This document shows positions 1 to 4,698 of a stretch of DNA of 6,124 bases, in pieces. Numbering within the stretch: position 1 is the first letter of the stretch; each line of letters opens with the position of its first letter. The stretch is from Candidatus Cloacimonadota bacterium. Lineage in GTDB: Bacteria; Hydrothermota; E44-bin80. The position numbers and the translations under genes were made by a program. The notes below the pieces were generated by a model that had not been told where the DNA came from, did no database searches, and saw only the letters and a list, made by a program, of their open reading frames with translations. The stretch is taken from positions 1 through 6,124 of the forward strand of contig SOKD01000011.1 of NCBI GenBank assembly GCA_004376305.1. Direction: 5' to 3'.

Positions 1-225
1 TATCGTTATTTTGTACTCAAAGTGGCAAGAGGGCTTAGTATAGTTGGCTGTGTTAGAAACTTGTATAACGGTACCGTCGAAATTATCGGTGAAGGAGAAA
101 GAGGAGTACTCAATCAACTTGTCGAAGAAGCAAAGATTGGTCCGATCTCTTCTGATGTACGGGGAGTGAACATTGAGTGGCAAGAACCCACTGGTGAATA
201 TAGTATCTTTGACATACAATTTTAA
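1..225 (+). CDS. acyP: Acylphosphatase, 3' part (5' end outside window)
   Basis: Small cytosolic enzyme that hydrolyses the carboxyl-phosphate bond of acylphosphates. The reading frame is open from base 1 and starts Y-R-Y-F-V-L-K-V-A-R-G-L, which fits the family core G-F-R-x-F-V followed by the first helix. The first residues of the family (about 15-20, including the usual V-x-G-V-x-F) are therefore off the left edge. The GTG at position 22 is an internal valine codon, not a start. Both catalytic residues of the family are visible: the Arg at codon 2 (bases 4-6) and the Asn in C-V-R-N-L (bases 58-60). The usual Trp of the G-W-V-x-N motif is Cys here. The rest (N-G-T-V-E-I, E-G-E, the helix Q-L-V-E-E-A, and the final strand F-D-I-Q-F) matches the family fold and its normal C-terminal end. 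It is followed closely by the tRNA gene with no terminator between them. Confidence 0.9.
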   Translation, partial: YRYFVLKVARGLSIVGCVRNLYNGTVEIIGEGERGVLNQLVEEAKIGPISSDVRGVNIEWQEPTGEYSIFDIQF

Positions 226-261
226 TCTCCTGCTTTCTTGAAAGTGATTGCAAATCATAAC

Positions 262-335
262 CGGGGCGTAGCGCAGTTTGGTAGCGCGCTTGGTTCGGGA
301 CCAAGAGGCCGGAGGTTCAAATCCTCTCGCCCCGA
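262..335 (+). tRNA. tRNA-Pro, anticodon CGG
   Basis: A complete cloverleaf can be drawn by hand. The acceptor stem CGGGGCG (262-268) pairs with CGCCCCG (328-334). The D stem is GCGC/GCGC (271-274 and 284-287) with loop AGTTTGGTA. The anticodon stem is CTTGG/CCAAG (289-293 and 301-305) with loop TTCGGGA, giving anticodon CGG at 296-298, which reads the proline codon CCG. The variable loop has 5 bases. The T stem GGAGG/CCTCT (one G-T pair) closes loop TTCAAAT. C1-G72 and discriminator A73 (base 335) agree with known bacterial tRNA-Pro identity elements. The 3' CCA is not encoded (TAC follows), so CCA would have to be added by the nucleotidyltransferase. No clear promoter lies in the 36 bases upstream, so it may be processed from the acylphosphatase transcript (inference). 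Confidence 0.96.
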
Positions 336-377
336 TACTCATTATAGATGGGAAAATAGAAATGGTGAAAATAGCAG

Positions 378-420
378 CTCACAAGAAATGATACACAAAT
401 TTCCTCATTTCTGAGTTTTT
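378..420 (+). terminator. Candidate Rho-independent terminator after tRNA-Pro
   Basis: AGAAATGA (384-391) and TCATTTCT (405-412) are a perfect 8-bp inverted repeat around a 13-base loop. The stem can be extended by CTC (378-380) pairing with GAG (413-415) if ACA (381-383) is bulged. TTTTT (416-420) follows directly. The position, 43 bases after the tRNA and 32 bases before apt, suits the end of the acylphosphatase/tRNA transcript. The stem is AT-rich and its loop is long, so it would be a weak terminator. If apt is transcribed from further upstream, it could instead act as an attenuator-like leader element. Confidence 0.42.
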
Positions 421-442
421 CAATTTCTTGTTGCAGTTTGAA

Positions 443-447
443 AGGAG
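443..447 (+). promoter_or_regulatory. Ribosome binding site that fixes the apt start
   Basis: AGGAG lies 5 bases before the ATG at 453. This decides the start against the upstream in-frame TTG at 438, which has no SD in front of it. Confidence 0.8.
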
Positions 448-452
448 ATACG

Positions 453-983
453 ATGACGGAGGAAACAATAAAAAAACATATACGAAATGTAACTGATTTT
501 CCAAAAAAGGGAATTGTATTCAGGGACATCACAACGCTGCTTCTGAATGGCTCAGCTTTTCATGAAACAGTAAACCTATTGCTTGAAGAACTCAAGGATA
601 AGCGCTTTGACAAATTCGCTGCGATTGAAGCGAGGGGATTTGTTTTTGGAGGAGCCCTGGCAAATTTGCTCCGGAAGGGAATTATCCTTGTTCGAAAACC
701 CGGAAAACTCTGTGCTGAGACGGTACGGGTGGAATACGAGCTTGAATATGGAATTGACGCACTTGAAATGCATAAAGATGCAGTTAAAAAGGGAGATAAA
801 ATTGTCGTTATCGATGACCTCCTTGCAACTGGTGGAACAGCATTATCTACCTGCCGCCTTGTTGAAAAATTAGGAGGTGATATAGTCGAACTTGTATTTC
901 TTGTTGAGTTATCATTTCTCAGTGGAAGAGAGAAACTCAAAGGATATCCTGTATACTCGATTATTGATTATGCAACAGAATAG
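453..983 (+). CDS. apt: Adenine phosphoribosyltransferase
   Basis: Purine-salvage enzyme making AMP and pyrophosphate from adenine and PRPP in the cytosol. The 176-residue length is normal for bacterial Apt. Family motifs appear in order: F-P-K-K-G-I-V-F-R-D-I-T-T-L-L near residues 16-30, E-A-R-G-F-V-F-G-G-A-L near 59-69, V-R-K-P-G-K-L at 80-86 with the typical A-E-T and E-Y-E-L-E-Y-G after it, and the PRPP-binding loop V-V-I-D-D-L-L-A-T-G-G-T-A at 118-130 with both acidic residues. The ATG at 453 is preferred over an in-frame TTG at 438. AGGAG (443-447) sits 5 bases before the ATG, whereas the TTG start would place that SD inside the gene. No strong promoter is visible in the short gap after the tRNA. 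The gene appears intact. Confidence 0.96.
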   Translation: MTEETIKKHIRNVTDFPKKGIVFRDITTLLLNGSAFHETVNLLLEELKDKRFDKFAAIEARGFVFGGALANLLRKGIILVRKPGKLCAETVRVEYELEYGIDALEMHKDAVKKGDKIVVIDDLLATGGTALSTCRLVEKLGGDIVELVFLVELSFLSGREKLKGYPVYSIIDYATE

Positions 984-1060
984 TTATAACGACCAAACAT
1001 TCCTTATACACACAAATTCTCAGCATGCATCCAATAAGAACACCATACTCATTATTTGAG

Positions 1061-1089
1061 TTGACTTATCCTAATAGATTGTTTATAAA
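1061..1089 (+). promoter_or_regulatory. Sigma70-type promoter for the DUF3467 gene
   Basis: TTGACT (1061-1066) and TATAAA (1084-1089) are separated by exactly 17 bases, and each hexamer matches the consensus at 5 of 6 positions. The expected transcription start near 1096-1097 gives a leader of about 25 bases with a good SD. The promoter lies 78 bases after the apt stop, so the next gene can be transcribed independently of apt. The start-site position is inferred from spacing only. Confidence 0.75.
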
Positions 1090-1110
1090 GTAAAATTATG
1101 AGATTCAGAA

Positions 1111-1115
1111 AGGAG
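1111..1115 (+). promoter_or_regulatory. Ribosome binding site that fixes the DUF3467 start
   Basis: AGGAG with 6 bases to the ATG at 1122. It selects that codon over the in-frame ATG at 1098, which lies almost on the predicted transcription start. Confidence 0.75.
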
Positions 1116-1121
1116 CAAAAC

Positions 1122-1418
1122 ATGGAAAAACCTGCTCAGCAAATCAATATTGAAATCGGAGATGCTGCCGTTGAAGGGACCTACTCAAATTTTGCCTTTA
1201 TTACTCACTCACCTGCTGAATTCATAATAGATTTTGCAAGAATATTACCAGGCATGAAAAAGGCAAAAGTGCATTCACGGATTATAATGACTCCTCAACA
1301 TGCAAAAATGCTTTTCAATGCACTCGAAAACAACATTAAGAAATTCCAGGATCGCTTTGGCGAAATTAAAAATGTAACTGAGCCTGGCAAAGAAATTGGT
1401 TTTCGCAAACCCGAATAA
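1122..1418 (+). CDS. DUF3467 family protein of unknown function
   Basis: A 98-residue protein that I recognise by pattern as DUF3467. It has the conserved E-G-T-Y-S-N-F-A-F-I-T-H-S-P-A-E-F-I-I-D-F at about 18-38, A-R-I-L-P-G at 39-44, K-A-K-V-H-S-R-I-I-M-T-P-Q-H-A-K at 47-62, and a final helix N-I-K-K-F-Q-D-R-F-G-E-I at about 71-82. No signal peptide or membrane segment is present, so it is probably cytosolic. The family has no established function that I know of. The start is set at 1122 because AGGAG (1111-1115) lies 6 bases upstream. The in-frame ATG at 1098 would sit at or next to the predicted transcription start and has no SD. It has its own promoter and is followed by a hairpin and another promoter, so it looks monocistronic. 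Confidence 0.9.
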   Translation: MEKPAQQINIEIGDAAVEGTYSNFAFITHSPAEFIIDFARILPGMKKAKVHSRIIMTPQHAKMLFNALENNIKKFQDRFGEIKNVTEPGKEIGFRKPE

Positions 1419-1446
1419 CACGCAAATAAATTCGGGGAAAAAAAAA
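1410..1446 (+). repeat. Hairpin over the DUF3467 stop codon, followed by an A-tract
   Basis: CCCGAAT (1410-1416) and ATTCGGG (1430-1436) form a perfect 7-bp inverted repeat with a 13-base loop. The left arm includes the last proline and glutamate codons and the first base of the TAA. Nine A residues (1438-1446) follow. A + strand Rho-independent terminator needs T residues there, so this is not a canonical one. It may still slow read-through or protect the 3' end. The A-tract abuts the next -35 box and could act as an UP element. Confidence 0.5.
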
Positions 1447-1447
1447 C

Positions 1448-1476
1448 TTGACACACCATACAATTTCTGATATAAG
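1448..1476 (+). promoter_or_regulatory. Sigma70-type promoter for the response regulator-kinase-lolA unit
   Basis: TTGACA (1448-1453, perfect -35) and TATAAG (1471-1476, 5 of 6) are separated by 17 bases. A run of nine A residues immediately upstream (1438-1446) resembles an UP element. The predicted start near 1483 leaves a leader of about 57 bases before the ATG at 1540. This is the strongest promoter visible in the window and suggests substantial constitutive expression of the signalling unit. The start site is inferred from spacing. Confidence 0.82.
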
Positions 1477-1539
1477 TGATTGGTTAATGCACTGAGCATC
1501 ATATTATGAAAGCACTGAATAATGTGAGAAAGGAATCAA

Positions 1540-2208
1540 ATGGCTAAATCAAAGATCCTTGTGGTCGATGATAATGCATACCTTGTTGATATTCTCAGTT
1601 TCAGTCTCGAAATGGAAAATTACGAGGTACTCAAAGCATATGATGGTGAGGAGGCATTAAAGATTATTGGCGATATTACCCCGGATCTCATTCTTGCAGA
1701 TATTATGATGCCCAAAATGGATGGGTTTGAATTGTGTAAGAAAACAAAAGAAAACCCGGATACAAAGGATATACCATTTCTCTTTCTCACTGCCAAGGGT
1801 AAATTGGGCGATCAATTGAAGGGATTCAGTCTTGGTGGTGATGATTATATCGTCAAACCATTCAATCTTAACGATCTGCTTAAGAAGATAGCAAAAAGTA
1901 TAGAACAGTACAAAGAAAAAGGTTCAGCAGTTCTCGATGTTCCACAAAATGGCTCTCTTGTCGAATTCCCAATTATCAAAATCCTCCAAACAACAAAATC
2001 AAACAACCAATCAGTTACCCTCACCGTCATAGCTGCTAATGACATTGGAAAGATATACATAAAGGACGGAAAGATTGTAAAGGCAGAAACATCGGTGAAC
2101 AAAGAGAAGAGCGCGCTGGAACTCATTCTAAGCTGGAAGGATGGAAAATTCAAGATTGACAATAGTATCCCACAGGATCTGTCTGATAAAGAAATTTCTC
2201 TTGATTGA
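1540..2208 (+). CDS. Response regulator, REC + DUF4388 (PATAN) domains
   Basis: A two-component receiver protein of 222 residues. The REC domain spans about residues 4-122, with acidic pair D10-D11, phospho-acceptor D54 in L-I-L-A-D-I-M-M-P-K-M-D-G, T84, and K106 in the K-P-F motif; all key residues are present. After a short linker, residues about 137-206 look like DUF4388/PATAN: G-S-L-V-E-F-P-I-I-K-I-L-Q, then G-K-I-Y-I-K-D-G-K-I-V-K-A-E-T, and a final L-I-L-S-W-K-D-G-K-F-K-I-D. This domain is not a DNA-binding output. In known PatA-type regulators it acts through protein contacts (family knowledge). AAAGGA (1529-1534) lies 5 bases before the ATG. The protein is cytosolic, and the histidine kinase 77 bases downstream is its probable partner. 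Confidence 0.93.
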   Translation: MAKSKILVVDDNAYLVDILSFSLEMENYEVLKAYDGEEALKIIGDITPDLILADIMMPKMDGFELCKKTKENPDTKDIPFLFLTAKGKLGDQLKGFSLGGDDYIVKPFNLNDLLKKIAKSIEQYKEKGSAVLDVPQNGSLVEFPIIKILQTTKSNNQSVTLTVIAANDIGKIYIKDGKIVKAETSVNKEKSALELILSWKDGKFKIDNSIPQDLSDKEISLD

Positions 2209-2285
2209 TCTCACTCCACCTTTTTGTAAACAGATTTTGAGCTTATCCCATACCGCACAAATGCCCATATTTTTCCTAAATTAAA

Positions 2286-3926
2286 ATGCTCGGGAAAAAG
2301 AAATCAGCACGTTACGACCAAGTAGAATCACAATCATCCCATCTGTCTTATTTGAATGAGATATTTCAACAAGAGAAGATTGATGAAAAAATACTGGCAA
2401 AGTGGCTCGAACATATTGTGAACCAGCTTGGTGGAGACGAAGGTGCTCTTTTTCTGAAATGTGCTGATGGACTTTTATGCACAATGACAACCGGAACAAC
2501 AAGCCTTGTTGAAGGTAGAAAGATATCAGGTGAGAATGGTCTTGCAGGGTGGTTGCTGCACAGCAAAAAACCAGCATTCCTGCCGGAAGCTCAGAAAGAC
2601 ATTCGCTTCGATTCAAAAAACAATATCTTTGACCCGGTCCCGGAAAGCATCGTTGCCTCTCCTATTCTTTTCAGAAATGAATTCTACGGAATCATTCAAA
2701 TCAACAGAAGAGAAGACGGGAATCCCTTTTCCTCAGAAGATGCCGAAAAGTTGCTTGAAATATCAAATATATTCGGATTCTTTCTCTTTTTCCTGGAGCT
2801 TGAGAAGAGAGAACAAGAAGAACGAAATGCAAAACGTGTAAGAAGACTTGAAGAACAGTTAACATTTTCCACGGTTGCAGAGTCTATTCCCATTGGATTC
2901 TTTCTTGCGAGTGAGGAATTGAGAATGCTGTACGCAAACAGATTTGGCATTGATACTCTTGGGTATCAAGACAAGGAAATAATCGGCAAATCATGCCAGG
3001 AAATCATTCTTTCCAATGATAAGAAGGCTGATATTCCATTACTTGATAATTTCTTCTCGAAGTTTCCGGAGAAGGATTACTTTCAGAGCCCTCTCCATCT
3101 TCTTCGAGAAGATGGTCATGAAATAACGGTAGCTTTTGGAATTTCACCTCTTACCTATGAGAAGAAGAAGTATGCAGTTATTTATTTCACCAATCCCGCA
3201 GAATGGGAGATTGTATACTCGAAAGAGGATGAATTTATTACCAGTATCGCACACGAGATGCGCACACCGCTTTTTGCAATCCTTGGCAGTCTGAGTATAC
3301 TGGAAAAGGAACTCGACAGAATAAAAAATCTTCCGCCAACAATTAATAGCTTTGTGAATATCATACGGGAAGAAGGTAAGAAGTTTACCAATATTCTTAA
3401 TGCACTGCTTGATTTTGATGAAGTAAGCACGTGGAATATTGGTCTGAAGAGAGAAAAAATCCTTATTATCGATTTAATCCGGAAAATTGCTGATGATTTC
3501 AGACCAAAGTGCTCGGACTTAAACATTTCATTGGAGATTAACCTTCCATCTGATGCAATTTATATCTCCTGTGACAAACTTGCTCTTCAGTATGCTCTTT
3601 CTCATATCATAGAAAATGCTATTAAATTCAACAAGCCTGGTGGGAAGATTTCCTTCACCACTGAAGGTCTCAGATTGAGAGACTCTAACTGGAATTTCGA
3701 ACTCCTCATTAAAGATACGGGGATCGGTATTCCAAAAGCAGAAATCCCTTATCTGTTTGGCAAATTCTACAGGGTGGAAAAAAAGATACATACAATCAGC
3801 GGGTTTGGACTTGGACTCACTATCGTGAAGGATATTATTGAAATGCATGGTGGTAGAATAACTATAGAGAGCACAGAGGGACAGGGGACAACTGTATCCA
3901 TACAGCTCCCCACCATGGAGATGTAA
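2286..3926 (+). CDS. Soluble sensor histidine kinase, GAF-PAS-HisKA-HATPase
   Basis: A 546-residue kinase with no convincing transmembrane helix. Domains in order: GAF-like at about 34-170; a charged helix, probably coiled coil, at about 170-193; PAS at about 194-305 (Y-A-N-R-F-G-I-D-T-L-G-Y, E-I-I-G-K-S); HisKA at about 313-380 with phospho-accepting H323 in I-A-H-E-M-R-T-P; HATPase_c at about 425-542. The last has the N box H-I-I-E-N-A-I-K-F-N (N444), G1 box D-T-G-I-G-I-P (477-483), F box F-G-K-F-Y-R and G2 box G-F-G-L-G-L (506-511). All catalytic boxes are intact. The ATG at 2286 is the first possible start because an in-frame TAA lies at 2277-2279, yet it has no recognisable SD. The likely partner is the upstream regulator. 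Its TAA overlaps the ATG of the lolA-like gene by one base. The signal sensed is not evident. Confidence 0.94.
   Translation: MLGKKKSARYDQVESQSSHLSYLNEIFQQEKIDEKILAKWLEHIVNQLGGDEGALFLKCADGLLCTMTTGTTSLVEGRKISGENGLAGWLLHSKKPAFLPEAQKDIRFDSKNNIFDPVPESIVASPILFRNEFYGIIQINRREDGNPFSSEDAEKLLEISNIFGFFLFFLELEKREQEERNAKRVRRLEEQLTFSTVAESIPIGFFLASEELRMLYANRFGIDTLGYQDKEIIGKSCQEIILSNDKKADIPLLDNFFSKFPEKDYFQSPLHLLREDGHEITVAFGISPLTYEKKKYAVIYFTNPAEWEIVYSKEDEFITSIAHEMRTPLFAILGSLSILEKELDRIKNLPPTINSFVNIIREEGKKFTNILNALLDFDEVSTWNIGLKREKILIIDLIRKIADDFRPKCSDLNISLEINLPSDAIYISCDKLALQYALSHIIENAIKFNKPGGKISFTTEGLRLRDSNWNFELLIKDTGIGIPKAEIPYLFGKFYRVEKKIHTISGFGLGLTIVKDIIEMHGGRITIESTEGQGTTVSIQLPTMEM
3917..3920 (+). promoter_or_regulatory. 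Ribosome binding site inside the kinase 3' end, for lolA
   Basis: GGAG lies 5 bases before the ATG at 3926 and within the last codons of the kinase gene. With the TAATG stop-start overlap, this indicates translational coupling and supports 3926 as the start. Confidence 0.7.
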
Positions 3927-4546
3927 TGAGAACAATCATCTGCTTCATCTTCGTTTTTCTCATTATAGGAACGCTTGCTTCCTCAGAGAAGAATGAAAAG
4001 CTTCTTGAGAAAATCGAAGAGAAATTCTCAAGAATCGCCACATTCAGTGCTTCATTCAAAGAAGAACTAACACCTATTCTTGGCAAAACCCAATATTTTG
4101 AAGGAACCATTGATATTGCCCGATCAGGAAAATTGCGTATGGAGATATCCTCACCAGAAAAGCAACTCATCGTATATAATGGTGAAATAGCATGGCTCTA
4201 TCTACCAGAAGAGCATTATTGCATGAAGTATTCCTCCATGCAGGAAAGCAATTTTTCACACATCCCGGAATACCTTTTTGACCCCTTCAATAATCTCCGG
4301 GTTGACACCATATCTGCAGACACACAATTTATCTCCATTACTTTCATTCCGGAGAAAGATAATGATTTCTTTAGCCAGGTGGATATCACAATATCAAGTA
4401 CAACGCTCCTACCGTATTCCCTTACGCTGAAGGATAAAATCGGGAATGTAACAATATACTCCTTTACTCATATTTCCGTGAACGCAAAGAAAGAAATTAA
4501 CTACACCTTCACTCCACCTGAAGGTACGGAGATCATCGAACAATAA
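3926..4546 (+). CDS. lolA: LolA-like periplasmic lipoprotein carrier
   Basis: LolA accepts lipoproteins from the LolCDE transporter and carries them across the periplasm to the outer membrane. This 206-residue protein begins with a signal peptide: M-R-T followed by a hydrophobic stretch to about residue 17, with likely signal peptidase I cleavage after A18 or S20. No lipobox Cys is seen. The mature part has the family pattern F-S-A-S-F-K-E-E at about 40-47, F-E-G-T-I-D-I near 58-64, G-K-L-R-M-E-I-S-S-P-E-K-Q-L-I-V-Y-N-G near 68-86, W-L-Y-L-P at 90-94, and the C-terminal F-T-P-P-E-G-T-E-I-I. Length fits the family. The start overlaps the kinase stop (TAATG). Position with a two-component pair is unusual for lolA. 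A related LolA-fold envelope protein with another cargo cannot be excluded. Confidence 0.85.
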   Translation: MRTIICFIFVFLIIGTLASSEKNEKLLEKIEEKFSRIATFSASFKEELTPILGKTQYFEGTIDIARSGKLRMEISSPEKQLIVYNGEIAWLYLPEEHYCMKYSSMQESNFSHIPEYLFDPFNNLRVDTISADTQFISITFIPEKDNDFFSQVDITISSTTLLPYSLTLKDKIGNVTIYSFTHISVNAKKEINYTFTPPEGTEIIEQ

Positions 4547-4586
4547 GAAATTCAAGGCGATCTTTCGTTCTTCAGACAGCGTTGCA

Positions 4587-4598
4587 ATACAATTGTAT
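4587..4598. repeat. 12-bp perfect palindrome in the lolA-fhs gap
   Basis: ATACAATTGTAT is self-complementary. Two bases further out on each side, TG and CA continue the symmetry. It lies 40 bases after the lolA stop and 100 bases before the fhs ATG. It may be a dimeric-regulator operator or a chance AT-rich palindrome. The rest of the 152-bp gap (4547-4698) has no clear -35/-10 pair and no hairpin with a T-run. The only -10-like stretch is TATATAAA (4668-4675), with no matching -35. Confidence 0.35.
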
Positions 4599-4688
4599 CA
4601 CATACTTTGCCGCTTGCTCATTATGTACTTTTGTTTTCATTCTCATCCACTCAATTTCAAAAACAAATATATAAAGACTCTTAAATGC

Positions 4689-4694
4689 AGGAGG
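4689..4694 (+). promoter_or_regulatory. Consensus ribosome binding site of fhs
   Basis: AGGAGG, a perfect anti-SD match, is 4 bases before the ATG at 4699. It is the strongest SD in the window and fixes the fhs start. A second ATG at 4685 is out of frame. Confidence 0.85.
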
Positions 4695-4698
4695 AAAG

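Noticed and set aside
22..225. GTG at 22 as the start of a 67-residue gene
   Set aside because: The frame continues upstream to base 1 and encodes the catalytic Y-R-Y-F-V segment of acylphosphatase, so this GTG is an internal Val codon.
560..940. Long open frame on the - strand within apt, and similar - strand frames within the kinase and lolA genes
   Set aside because: They are antisense shadows of well-supported genes, with low-complexity Ser/Phe-rich translations and no family resemblance.
335..1055. Direct repeat ATACTCATTAT at 335-345 and 1045-1055, starting at the tRNA 3' end; possible att sites flanking apt
   Set aside because: It overlaps only the last base of the tRNA, the interval holds only the housekeeping apt gene with no integrase, and a few 11-base matches are expected by chance in an AT-rich window this size.
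2237..2271. Possible promoter TTGAGC ... CATATT before the kinase
   Set aside because: The spacing is 23 bases and both hexamers are poor, so it is not supportable as a sigma70 promoter.
2757..2805. Hydrophobic run I-F-G-F-F-L-F-F-L in the kinase as a transmembrane helix
   Set aside because: It is only about 10-12 residues long and sits where the last GAF helix runs into the charged coiled coil; no second membrane segment or periplasmic domain accompanies it.
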